Made by a program: the position numbers and the translations under genes. Below, piece by piece: positions 1 through 8,275 of a DNA stretch of 64,000 nucleotides. This DNA comes from Streptacidiphilus sp. ASG 303. GTDB lineage: Bacteria; Actinomycetota; Actinomycetes; Streptomycetales; Streptomycetaceae. Each line of letters starts with the position of its first letter. Position 1 is the first letter of the stretch. The notes beneath the pieces were generated by a model. That model saw only the letters and a program-made list of their open reading frames with translations, made no database searches and was not told where the DNA came from. The stretch spans positions 1-64,000 of the forward strand of contig NZ_JAJLRA010000009.1 of the NCBI RefSeq assembly GCF_020991365.1, in the 5' to 3' direction.

Positions 1-140
1 GCCGGCCGCTTCGCGGCCGTCCCGGCGGGGAGCTCCGCTTCGCTGCGCACCCCGCTGCTGACGTTCCCGCACCGCTACTGCCTGGGGGTGGTACTGGCCG
101 GTGGCGTCGGCCCTCCGCTTCGCTCCGGGCCGTGGGCTGG
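1..140. repeat. cluster of telomere-like short palindromes
   Basis: Three GC-rich hairpins are packed here. Arms 3-9/13-19 flank a TTC loop; arms 25-30/50-55 (GCGGGG/CCCCGC) enclose a palindromic GGAGCTCC; arms 109-113/127-131 (GGCCC/GGGCC) enclose a CCGCTTCGCTCC core. Runs of the CCGCTTCGCTCC type are characteristic of Streptomyces telomeres, and a helicase of the class found beside telomeres follows. The window edge could equally be an arbitrary cut inside ordinary GC-rich DNA, so this is suggestive only. Confidence 0.3.
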
Positions 141-477
141 CTGGGAGGGGGTGACCCGCTGCGTGCCGGGGGCGCCTGGAGTGGTGACGGGCTGTCAGGT
201 TGTCTTGTGCGATCCTGCCTCACTCGGGACCCGTCAGGCCGCAGTGCCGGTGTATCATTTTAAGGCGTCACCAAATCCCGCCTCACCGCTCCCCTGCCCC
301 CGGGCTTCATGCCCTATCTTCGACAGATGCCCGCCTCTTCTCCCGTCGACTCCTGACGGCTTCTTCGGTGCCGAAGGATTAGCCGGTTTCACCCGCCTGC
401 CCGGTGTATCAGAAATGCCTGCCGACGAAACCCGGGAAACGTGCTGTGCGGTCCCGGATGGACGAGGGGAAAAGCTG

Positions 478-3039
478 GTGACCATCATGCTCGACGGCCT
501 CGGTGATCCTGCGCCGTACCACCGGGTGCGGCTGCGCGGCCACCAGGAGGAGGCGGTGGCCGCGATCGTGCGGGCGCTGACCCCGGCCCCGGGCACGGGG
601 GTGCCGGCAGGCGGGCTGCGAGCCACCGTCCAGATGGCCACGGGGTCCGGGAAGAGCTTTGTGGGGGCGGTGGCCGCAGCCCGGCTGGCGCCGCGGGGGC
701 CGGTGCTGGTGGTGGTGCCCACCCTGGACCTGCTGACCCAGATGATCGGGGCGTGGCGGGCGGCCGGGCGCCAGGGTGAGGCGTATGCGGTGTGCTCGCT
801 GGGGCGGGGCGAGGTGCCGGCCGGGGTGGGGGTGAGTACGGCGCCGCTGATGGTGGCGTACTGGCTGCGGGCCCGCAGGCGGTCGGTGCCGGTCACCCTG
901 TACGCCACCTACGCGAGCGTGGGGGCGGTGGCGGACGCCTACGCGGCGGCCGCGGGGCGCGGGGAGGCGCTGGCGCCGTTGGAGCTGATGGTGTGTGACG
1001 AGGCCCACCGCACCTCGGGGTCGCTGGCGAAGCGGTGGGCGGTGGTGCACGACCAGACCGCGATCCCCGCGGTGCGCCGGCTGTACATGACGGCCACCCC
1101 CCGGGTGTGGGAGCCGCCCCGCTTCCGGGGCCGGGAGGGCGCAGCCCAGCCGCTGGGCGAGGGGATGGTGTGCTCCATGGACGATGCGGCCCTTTACGGC
1201 CGCACCGTCTACTGCCTGGGCTTGGCGGAGGCGATCGACCGGAGGTTGCTGGCGCCGTTCGAGGTGGTGGTGCTGGAGTTGCGGGCGCCCGAGCAGCACG
1301 CGGACCTGGCGGCGCGGCAGCCGGTGCCGTGGGGTCCGGGGGTGGGTGAGGACGAGGGCGGTGAGGAGGACGAGGTGCGGCCGGCGCGGGTGGCGGCCAT
1401 CCAGGCCGGCCTGCTGCGGGCCGCCGCCGAGCGTGGGCTGCGGAAGACGATCACTTTTCACAATCGCACGATCGAGGCCCGGTACTTCTCGGAGACGCTG
1501 AACCAGACCGCGGAGCGACTGTGGCTGGAAGACCCCGGCACATACCATGAGGAAGTGTGGGCGCAGTGGCTCGCCGGCGAGCACGACCCCGATTTCCGGG
1601 CGGCCATTATCCGCGAATTCGCGCATGCCGGCGAAGGTGACGGAATCCCGTACGCCGTGATGTCGAATTGCCGGGTCCTGGGGGAAGGGGTCGACATCCC
1701 GGCGGCGGACAGTGTCCTCCTCCAGGGGCGCGGGTCGATGGTGGACATCGTGCAGGCCATCGGCCGGGCCCTGCGGATGCAGCCCGGGGAGGGCAAAACG
1801 GCGTCGTTGATCGTGCCGGTGTTCCTGGCCGACGGCGAGGAGCCCGGTGACCTTCTCGGCTCCCGCAGCTACGAGCCGCTGGTGAGGATCCTGACGGCGA
1901 TCCGGGCGCACGACGCGAAGGTCGTGGAGATGCTCGCCGTGCCCCAGCGGTCCGGGAGGCGCACCACCGGGCGCAGCGCCGAGTCGGCTGTGGCTCCTGG
2001 TCAGGGTGCTCAGGGGGAGGTTGGGGGTGTGGTGTCGTTCACGCTGCCGGTGCGGTTCCAGACCCCGCCGGACCCGGATGTCCTGGCGCTGTTCGTGAAC
2101 CTGCGGGTGCTGACCGGGGAGAGTCAGTACTGGCGTGAGGGGATCGCCGCCGCCCGCGCCTGGCACGCCGAGCACGGGGGTCTGGACGTGCCCTACTCCG
2201 GTGTGGTCGGGGAGTTTCCGCTGGGCCGGTGGCTGTCGGAGAAGCGGGCGGAGCATGCTGTGGGGACCCTCGCCGGGCATCGCGTGCTCATGCTCGAGCA
2301 GCTGGGGATGATGTGGGATGTGGGCGATGTGCGGTGGGCGGCCGGGCTGGACTGGGCGCGGGAGTGGGCCGCCGCCCATCACGGCAGCCTCGCGGCTCCC
2401 GCGCGGGCCTGGTTGGGCGGGTATGCGGTCGGGGCGTGGCTGGCCGCCGCCCGGGCCGCCGCCGCCCGGCCGGTAGGGGCGCCTGGGACGCTGCCGGCCG
2501 GGCGGCGCCGGCAGCTGGAGGCGATCGACCCGTGGTGGTGCCCCGTCTGGGGCGTTGCGTGGCAGCGCGCCTACACCGCGGCGCGGGCGTGGTGGCTCGC
2601 CTGCCGGGGCCGGGTCGACTGGGCCGCCCTGCCGGCCGAGGCGGCCGTCGACGGGGAAGCGATCGGGCGGTGGGTGGCGGCGCAGCGCGCCGCCTGGTCC
2701 GACCTGGACCCTGGGCAGCGGGAGCTGCTGGCCGCCCTCGGCATCGAGGAGGACCCGCAGGCGGCGCGGGAGCGGGCACGGCGGGTGGCGAAGGCCGCCG
2801 CCCGGCCGGGCCTGAGCCGCGAGCAGCGCTTCGCCCAGGGCTTGGAGGCTGCCCGCGCGTTCCACGCGCGCGAAGGGCACCTGCGGGTCCCCCGCGCCCA
2901 CCAGGAGCCCGTGACGGGCCCGGACGGCGGCGTGACGACGGTGGCGCTGGGGGTGTGGGTCAACAACACCCGCGCCCGCCGCGACAAGCTCAGCCCCGAG
3001 CAGACGGCCGCCCTGGACGCCCTCGGCATCCGCTGGTAG
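478..3039 (+). CDS. DEAD/DEAH-box helicase with C-terminal helicase-associated (HA) repeats
   Basis: This is a superfamily 2 helicase of about 853 residues. Walker A (ATGSGKS) lies near residue 55 and the DEAH motif (VCDEAH) near 173. The helicase C-terminal half carries an IGRALR motif VI, followed by at least three HA-type repeats around residues 550, 700 and 790 (ARAWHAEHGGLDVPYSG, ARAFHAREGHLRVP). HA-domain helicases are common at Streptomyces chromosome ends (TtrA-like) and are implicated in terminal DNA functions or transfer. The frame is open from 88, but the first 130 codons look non-coding. The GTG at 478 has an excellent GAGGGG ribosome binding site at 464-469 with an 8-nt spacer. 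An ATG at 487 is also possible. The role in DNA transactions is inferred from family only. Confidence 0.85.
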   Translation: MTIMLDGLGDPAPYHRVRLRGHQEEAVAAIVRALTPAPGTGVPAGGLRATVQMATGSGKSFVGAVAAARLAPRGPVLVVVPTLDLLTQMIGAWRAAGRQGEAYAVCSLGRGEVPAGVGVSTAPLMVAYWLRARRRSVPVTLYATYASVGAVADAYAAAAGRGEALAPLELMVCDEAHRTSGSLAKRWAVVHDQTAIPAVRRLYMTATPRVWEPPRFRGREGAAQPLGEGMVCSMDDAALYGRTVYCLGLAEAIDRRLLAPFEVVVLELRAPEQHADLAARQPVPWGPGVGEDEGGEEDEVRPARVAAIQAGLLRAAAERGLRKTITFHNRTIEARYFSETLNQTAERLWLEDPGTYHEEVWAQWLAGEHDPDFRAAIIREFAHAGEGDGIPYAVMSNCRVLGEGVDIPAADSVLLQGRGSMVDIVQAIGRALRMQPGEGKTASLIVPVFLADGEEPGDLLGSRSYEPLVRILTAIRAHDAKVVEMLAVPQRSGRRTTGRSAESAVAPGQGAQGEVGGVVSFTLPVRFQTPPDPDVLALFVNLRVLTGESQYWREGIAAARAWHAEHGGLDVPYSGVVGEFPLGRWLSEKRAEHAVGTLAGHRVLMLEQLGMMWDVGDVRWAAGLDWAREWAAAHHGSLAAPARAWLGGYAVGAWLAAARAAAARPVGAPGTLPAGRRRQLEAIDPWWCPVWGVAWQRAYTAARAWWLACRGRVDWAALPAEAAVDGEAIGRWVAAQRAAWSDLDPGQRELLAALGIEEDPQAARERARRVAKAAARPGLSREQRFAQGLEAARAFHAREGHLRVPRAHQEPVTGPDGGVTTVALGVWVNNTRARRDKLSPEQTAALDALGIRW

Positions 3040-3195
3040 ACGCGGGTCAGGAGTGAGGCGGGAGCGGGCGCCGGCAGGGCGGCCCGCCCCTTGTCCGTCG
3101 TCACGCCGCCGGACGGGAGCCGAGCGGGTTGGGACCACCCCCCGCAGGCGCGGAGAGCGGTGCACACGGCCCGCCCCCGGGCCCGTGTGGGTGAG

Positions 3196-3447
3196 ACCAT
3201 CCCCGCGGGCGCGGAGATCCGCCGCATCGTCTGCACCACGAACGCGATCGAGTCCGTCAACGCGCGGATCCGCAAGGCGGTGCGGGCCCGGGGGCACTTC
3301 CCCAACGAGCAGGCGGTGCTCACGTGCGTCTACCTGGCCGTGATGAGCCCGGACCCGACCGGCCAGGGACGCAAACGCTGGACGATGCGCTGGAAGCCCG
3401 CCCTGCAGGCCTTCGACATCGCCTTCGACGGCCGACTCTCCATCGGC
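3196..3447 (+). pseudogene. IS256-family (Mutator) transposase, C-terminal fragment
   Basis: The translated stretch [20 protein letters not shown] through [17 protein letters not shown] matches the conserved C-terminal part of IS256-family DDE transposases (the TTNAIES motif and the terminal WKxALxxFDI segment). Everything before this, including the first two catalytic aspartates, is missing. The reading frame then runs on into unrelated sequence. This is a dead fragment; a second, separate IS256 scrap lies near 26 kb on the other strand. Confidence 0.85.
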
Positions 3448-3509
3448 CGCCGGCAACTCGCACAACCCGAGTTACACCGCTGGCTGCAGACCCCCTTCGC
3501 GGCGCAGTT

Positions 3510-3650
3510 CGTCGATTTCGTCGCCGAGGAGACCGGCGGAGGTCCGCGGACCCAACCGGACGACTCCGCCGCCTTCGTGGACGCGGCCCTGCACGTGACG
3601 GACGGGAATCCGCTGCTGCTCGACGCTCTCCTGCGACTTGGGTCGGGTGC
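3510..3650 (+). pseudogene. fragment resembling the ATPase part of a LuxR-family (LAL) regulator
   Basis: The peptide [21 protein letters not shown] resembles the segment after the AAA ATPase core of large MalT/LuxR-type regulators (HxxTGGNPxLLRELL). It is fused in frame to the IS256 fragment upstream and the IS701 fragment downstream, with no start codon or ribosome binding site of its own. Boundaries are approximate. Assignment rests on one short motif, so confidence is modest. Confidence 0.4.
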
Positions 3651-3679
3651 TCCCGGGGTCCTCGGTTCGTGGGCGGGCA

Positions 3680-4046
3680 GGGACGGGTCGGTAGCCGCGG
3701 CGCCGGATGCGGGACTACGTGCGTGGGCTGCTGGGCCAGGTGGGCCGCAGGAACAGCCGGCAACCGGCCGAGCGTGCCGGCCATTGGTCGCCGCACAGGT
3801 GGCAGCATCTGCTGTGCTGGGCCGGTGGGACGCCGACGGTGTCCGCGATGACCTGCAGGAGTATGTTGCCGGGCGACTCGGCGAGCCGGACGGCGTTTTG
3901 ATCATCGACGATACCGGCTTCATCAAGAGGGGCACCATCTCCGCCGGCGTGCAGCGTCAGTGCTCCGGAACCGCAGGACGCACGGAGAACTGCCGGATCG
4001 GCGTCTTCGCGGCCTGCGCCAGTCGCAAGGGCCATGCGGCGCCGCC
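3680..4046 (+). pseudogene. IS701-family transposase fragment, frameshifted
   Basis: Two frames together give [19 protein letters not shown] (frame of 3707) and then [31 protein letters not shown] and [15 protein letters not shown] (frame of 3828). These are in the order of the N-terminal third of IS701-family DDE transposases, including the first catalytic Asp in the IIDDTG block. The frame changes near 3826, and an in-frame TAG replaces the expected codon just before MRDY. Homology stops at about 4046, where a reversed oxidoreductase fragment begins, so the element is both frameshifted and truncated. Confidence 0.8.
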
Positions 4047-4244
4047 GTCCGTCGCCGTCTTGCGCTCCAACTCAGCGGCGGGTTCGGCACCGGACAGGCA
4101 GGAGAAGGCGACGCGGGTCCCGTCGGCGAGGAGGCGTTCGACCATCGACCGGCCGATTCCGCGGGGCCCACCGGTGACGATGGCGCCCATGCCGTGCAGC
4201 TTGGGCACGACGTCCGCGCTCCGGCGGTGAGTGCTGGTGTTCAT
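4040..4244 (-). pseudogene. short-chain dehydrogenase (SDR), N-terminal fragment
   Basis: Starting at ATG 4244 with a good AGAGGAACC ribosome binding site, the protein shows the SDR Rossmann start ([23 protein letters not shown]). This is the TGxxxGIG cofactor loop that binds NAD(P). After about 65 residues it runs into the IS701 scrap, so the catalytic Tyr-Lys region is gone. The surviving start signals suggest truncation of a once functional gene by the transposon or by a later deletion. Confidence 0.75.
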
Positions 4245-4651
4245 GGTTCCTCTCTGAGCAAGGTCGTCATCGACGTGTTCCCCCGGCGGCGATGTCAGGA
4301 GGGTGTGTCCAGGGCCTCGGGCGACGATGTGCTGCTCGCGTTGCCGACGGGCCGGGCCGGGCCGAGGACCGCGGAGGGACGGGAGCCCGGCGGTTTGCAC
4401 GCCCTGCTGCGGGCGGCACCTACGACGGTGAACCCGGTGCCCGTGAACGGTCGTTCCAGCTGTGGCGCGGGACCTTCGACGCGGGGTGCCATCCGGCGCA
4501 TTCCCCTCCCCAGGACGGCGGGGAAGGCCGGAAGGGACCCGGGCAGCCGCCTCGGCCGCCGGCGGCAGGCGAAGCCGCAAGGAGCGGGGGCGGCGTCCGG
4601 AGCGCCGCGGCCGGAGCCGGGCCGTCGAGCATCGGTGGCCCGTCGCGACGA
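4245..4651. other. intergenic, no gene recognised
   Basis: Open frames on both strands here have no recognisable domains and no convincing ribosome binding sites. The region contains the promoter side of the broken SDR gene and the downstream side of the L,D-transpeptidase-like gene. Confidence 0.5.
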
Positions 4652-5449
4652 TCAGCGGGCGAGGGAGGCCGCGTCACCCATGACGGCCACGGGGTGATCC
4701 GCGGGATCAAGCGTGCGCAGCAACTCCCGCATGTGGGCCTTCGAGAGGCTGATGCAGGCGTGTGTGGGGCCGCCGTGGTCGACGTGGATCCATATGCCCC
4801 CGCCGCGGCTCGCCCCCATGGGCTTCGTGCCGTCCATCGGTGAAGTTCCCGGCTGCCGGTTGTAGTTGAGGGCGATGACGTAGTCGAGGGCCCCGGCCAG
4901 CGGCTCGCCTTCGAAGCCGGTGCCGCTGGCCGAGAAGGCACCGGACTGGTGGTAGGGCAGCTTGGCGCCCGGATCGGCCAGTCGTCCGCCGGCGTCGGTG
5001 AGGCCGAACACCCCTATGGGACTGTGCAGATCGCCTTCGTAGTGTTTGTCCATCCAGCCCTTGTAGCCGTTGTGGGCCGCCCACACCTCTCCGCGGCGCC
5101 AGCCGCCGTCGGCACGCTGCCAGAGCACCACCCGCGAGGACGACGAGTTCTTGCCGGTTCCCGTGACGACGACGACCTGCCGGGTGTTGGCCGGGATGCG
5201 TGCCAGCGTCTTCGGGCCGAGCCCCGGCAACTGGGCGGGCAGTTGGGGCCGTGACTGAGCCGTCGCCGGCGGAGCGGCGGACGCGGGCGCCGACTCTCCG
5301 GTCGCCGCTCCGTGGGCCCGGACGGCGTTCGTGCCCTGGAAGTGGGTCCCAGAGGCGTCGCTGTCGGCCAGCTGGTGGTACGTGGTGAGCCCCAGCGCGG
5401 AGACGACGAGTGCTGCCGTCGCTGAGAGATGGACGATGTTCGGGCGCAC
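4652..5449 (-). CDS. secreted or membrane-anchored L,D-transpeptidase-family (YkuD) protein
   Basis: A hydrophobic N-terminal segment (IVHLSATAALVVSALGL) is followed by a linker rich in Ala and Pro. The C-terminal catalytic block is HVDHGGPTHACISLSKAHM. The HG...HACISL arrangement fits the YkuD/ErfK motif, whose Cys attacks peptidoglycan peptides to form 3-3 crosslinks or attach proteins, outside the membrane. The preceding region (SPIGVFGLTDAGG, YHQSGAFSASGTGFEG) is typical of actinobacterial secreted members. The start is uncertain: GTG 5449 puts the hydrophobic helix at the N-terminus, whereas ATG 5524 would add 25 residues encoded by a 20-bp tandem repeat. Neither has a strong ribosome binding site. 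It stands alone, with no evident operon. Confidence 0.7.
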   Translation of the reverse strand: MRPNIVHLSATAALVVSALGLTTYHQLADSDASGTHFQGTNAVRAHGAATGESAPASAAPPATAQSRPQLPAQLPGLGPKTLARIPANTRQVVVVTGTGKNSSSSRVVLWQRADGGWRRGEVWAAHNGYKGWMDKHYEGDLHSPIGVFGLTDAGGRLADPGAKLPYHQSGAFSASGTGFEGEPLAGALDYVIALNYNRQPGTSPMDGTKPMGASRGGGIWIHVDHGGPTHACISLSKAHMRELLRTLDPADHPVAVMGDAASLAR

Positions 5450-5470
5450 GAGTATCGGCTTTCTCGGGAG

Positions 5471-5530
5471 GTGCGGGGAGGTTCGAGGAGGTGTGGGGAG
5501 GTTCGAGGAGGTGTGGGGAGGCACAGGGAG
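5471..5530. repeat. 20-bp tandem repeat, about 2.5 to 3 copies
   Basis: The unit GTGTGGGGAGGTTCGAGGAG occurs at 5471-5490 (one base different) and 5491-5510, with a partial third copy from 5511. It lies just upstream of, or within, the 5' end of the L,D-transpeptidase-like gene. Confidence 0.9.
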
Positions 5531-5700
5531 GTGCGAAGAGCCCCGGGCGGGGGCGTGCGGTGCCGGACGGCCGGTTGCGGCCGCTTGTTGCGCGGCAGGG
5601 GAGCAGGCTCCGGCCGTGCCTCCGGAGCCGCGCCCCTGGCGGGGGGCGCGGCCCGGCGGTGTGGTTCTCGTGACTGCCCGACGGTGCGCGGGCGCCCGGA

Positions 5701-6918
5701 TCAGCCGTGGGCGTTCTTCGGCACGATGATCTGGTGTTCGCTCCAGCCCATCCGGCTGGTCGCCTGGTAGGTGACCACGGTGCCCGCCGTGAGGCCCGTC
5801 GCCTCGGCCTTGGCCGAGGGGTCGACGAGCAGGAGTTCGTCGCTGAGCATGTCACCGGTGGCGGCGTCGATGACCAGCTGCTGCTGCGTGGTCCCGAGCG
5901 CCGTGCGGTAGGTGCCGGGGAACTCCACTCCCACGCCCTCGCGTCCCAGCGGGTCGGTGACGTGACCGATCACCCGGACTCCGGGCAGACCGGCCATCAC
6001 CCGGTACGCCGCCGCCCGGACGGCGGGCTTCACGGGCATCGTGACGAGGTTGCCCGCCTGGCGCAGTATCCAGGCGCTGCGCCCCCGCGCGCCGGCGTCT
6101 GCACCGTTGTCCTGGGCGTACAACTCCTCCAGGTGGCGGCGCAGTCCAGCGCTGGTGGAGGGCAGCGCCTGCAGGTCCTTGTAGGAGACGTTGTCCGGGC
6201 CGACGGCGTAGATCTTGCCGCCGGTGTTCGTCCGCAGGACCGTCGGCCGTCCGGTCCCCATCTTGAAGACGATCGAATGGGAACCGGTCGGCTTCCAGAC
6301 CTTGAGCTGCACCGTGCGGGGCGAACCCGCCGCCTGCCACGCCGCCTTGTCCGCCGGCGTCCGCGGCTCGGTCTCGGAGTCCAGCCCGGAGACGATCAGA
6401 CTCTTCGTCCCGGGGCGCACACCCACCGACCAGTTCTCGGTGGACGAGGTGCGCACGGCGAAGAGCCGTCCGTTCGCCTCGGCGACGTCCACGTACTGCG
6501 CGTGCGTGGTGGTCTGCCAGTACGTCCCCTTTGCGGGCGAGGCTTCGGCCTTCATGGCCGCGCTGAGCAGTTCGACACGGCCGTCGACCCGCATGTCCGT
6601 GGCCCCGCCCGGTGCCTGGGCCTCGGCGGAGGTCCGGGGCCGCGCCGCGGACCCGTCGGCCGGTGCCTGCCGGTCGAAGGTGGCCACGGACACCACCACG
6701 GAGGCCGCCACCGCTGCGAGGGCGGCCGTTCTCACCGGACGGAAACGCAGGGATCGGCGCGGCACACGCCCGTCCACGGGCCAGGCGACGATGCGTGCGA
6801 GGTCCCGCTGTTGCCGCGCAGCGTTGGTCAGCCGTGCCGGGTCCAGCTCATCGGGCCGTGCGTCCGCGAGCACTTGCATGATGTCGGGTCGCTTCGACCG
6901 GTGCTGTGCGTTCTTCAT
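5701..6918 (-). CDS. CU044_5270-family membrane-anchored protein
   Basis: The protein has about 405 residues: a cytosolic N-terminal part, one transmembrane helix (RTAALAAVAASVVVSVATF, near residue 75) and a large extracytoplasmic domain. Proteins of this family are encoded directly after ECF sigma factors in Streptomyces and are thought to act in the same signalling unit, plausibly as anti-sigma or sensor partners. The start ATG 6918 has an AAGGAG ribosome binding site and overlaps the stop of the upstream sigma gene by four bases (ATGA), indicating translational coupling. In-frame sequence further upstream is sigma-gene antiframe and should be ignored. The exact biochemical role is unknown. 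Confidence 0.8.
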   Translation of the reverse strand: MKNAQHRSKRPDIMQVLADARPDELDPARLTNAARQQRDLARIVAWPVDGRVPRRSLRFRPVRTAALAAVAASVVVSVATFDRQAPADGSAARPRTSAEAQAPGGATDMRVDGRVELLSAAMKAEASPAKGTYWQTTTHAQYVDVAEANGRLFAVRTSSTENWSVGVRPGTKSLIVSGLDSETEPRTPADKAAWQAAGSPRTVQLKVWKPTGSHSIVFKMGTGRPTVLRTNTGGKIYAVGPDNVSYKDLQALPSTSAGLRRHLEELYAQDNGADAGARGRSAWILRQAGNLVTMPVKPAVRAAAYRVMAGLPGVRVIGHVTDPLGREGVGVEFPGTYRTALGTTQQQLVIDAATGDMLSDELLLVDPSAKAEATGLTAGTVVTYQATSRMGWSEHQIIVPKNAHG

Positions 6919-7490
6919 GCGGCTGCTCCTTCGCAATGCGGTCGGGGGGTGCCGACGGCGTGTGCCGACGCTGCCTCGGACGGCTCGGACGCCTGCGCCG
7001 CCTCCAGGGCCTTCTCCAGGCGCCGGCGCGCACGGTAGAGGCGCACGGCCAGTGCTGCGCTGGTGCATGTGAGGACCTGGGCGGCTTCCTTCGTGCTCAG
7101 GCCGTGCCAGGCGATCAGGGTCAGCAACTCCCGGTCGCTCTCCGGTAGACCCGCCAGGGCCTGCAGCGCGATTTGCCGATCGGCGACCACCGTCGCCACG
7201 TCACCGGCCTGGTCCTCGGCGCTGCCGGCGATGCGCCGTGCTTCCTCAGCAGCGAGGAGGTACCGCAGGGTGTCACGGCGGCGCATCTCCCGCACCAGGT
7301 TGCGGGTCACCCCCAGCAGCCACGGCAGGGTCGGGAGGGGGACGTCGCCGTGGATCCGCCGCCAGGCGATGGTGAACGTCTCGCTGGTGATGTCCTCGCC
7401 CACCTGGCGTCCCACCAGGCTCGTGGCATAGGCGAGGACACGCGGGTAGCACTCCTCGTAGATCTCGTGGAAGCGCTCGGCAGGTGTCAC
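6915..7490 (-). CDS. ECF-type RNA polymerase sigma factor
   Basis: This is a 191-residue sigma-70 family protein. Region 2 is RFHEIYEECYPRVLAYATSLVG, then GEDITSETFTIAWRR, then LPWLLGVTRNLVREMRR. Region 4 is LAGLPESDRELLTLIAWHGLSTKEAAQVLTCTSAALAVRLYRARRRL, the usual helix-turn-helix for -35 recognition. GTG 7490 is preferred because of an upstream AGGGGG, although GTG codons two residues upstream are also possible. It is translationally coupled to the CU044_5270-family gene, so the pair should form one stress- or envelope-responsive unit. Autoregulation is likely for ECF factors, but no clear promoter motif was identified. Confidence 0.88.
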   Translation of the reverse strand: MTPAERFHEIYEECYPRVLAYATSLVGRQVGEDITSETFTIAWRRIHGDVPLPTLPWLLGVTRNLVREMRRRDTLRYLLAAEEARRIAGSAEDQAGDVATVVADRQIALQALAGLPESDRELLTLIAWHGLSTKEAAQVLTCTSAALAVRLYRARRRLEKALEAAQASEPSEAASAHAVGTPRPHCEGAAA

Positions 7491-7751
7491 GAGCACCCCC
7501 TCATCTCGGCTTTCATACCTGGAAATGCGAGCAGCGGCCCTCTTCTTACGGGCAGGGCACGAAAGTCTCGTGTGATCAACGTCGCATTCCGGCGGGTGTC
7601 GCACGTACGCACACGTCCGGTTGGACCCCGGGGTGACCCGTCTCGTTGGGGTCGATGCAGACGCGTCCCCGTGGAGCCATCGGGCTTGATGGGGCGGTGC
7701 TCCGGGCGCCGCCCCGGCTGATGCGTCCTCGTCGGAGACCCGCAGCCGTGG

Positions 7752-8045
7752 TCAGGATGCGCCGGCTCGGGTGGCGGACGCGGTGGCGAGCGCCTTCAGC
7801 GCGGGCCAGTCCACCTGCGGCCGGTCCAGGTTGCGCTTGCGGAGGCAGCTGTTCGCCCCCCGACGGCTCGATGGCGCGGTGGGGCACCGGCAGCCAGCCG
7901 TCGTCGCCGGACCGCCGCAACTGGCCCCGCACCAGTGCGTTGTGCAGGCCGGCGAGCCGGTCGTCGTGGTGGTGCACGAGCAAGGAGGCCGGACCGGCCG
8001 CCACGTCGACATCGTCGGCGGTTTCCGCCGGGAATCCCTCGGGCG
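7752..8045 (-). pseudogene. broken gene resembling pyridoxamine 5'-phosphate oxidase-family proteins
   Basis: In one frame the minus strand reads DDVDVAAGPASLLVHHHDDR and LAGLHNALVRGQLRRSGDDG; in another it continues LRKRNLDRPQVDWPALKALA to a stop at 7752. Together these resemble the C-terminal part of a family of FMN-binding-fold proteins in Streptomyces (GPASLLxHHHDexL...RG.L...DGW). A frameshift lies near 7860, and no N-terminal part or start is visible. The remaining DNA between 7491 and 8275 shows no other gene. The family assignment is from memory of the pattern and is tentative. Confidence 0.4.
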
Positions 8046-8275
8046 GGGCCGGGCGCCGGCGGCCCCGGGCGCGGCGAGCCGTCCTGGTCCTGGGGTGGTG
8101 GTGCGGCCCGCACTCCACGGGGCGTCCGCAGGCCCGGTATGCGGGCGCGAGCTGCGGTGTGGCGCCGTTGCGACATGTCGCAGCTGTGCCACCGGAGGCC
8201 GGTGACATGCCCGGCGCGGCGGCGGATTCTGTCGGACGGCACGTGAACACCCGTTGTACGAGAGGTGCTTGGACG

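Noticed and set aside
409-3465. 1018-residue open frame antisense to the helicase
   Set aside because: Arg/Pro/His-rich composition without motifs; a GC-content shadow of the helicase gene.
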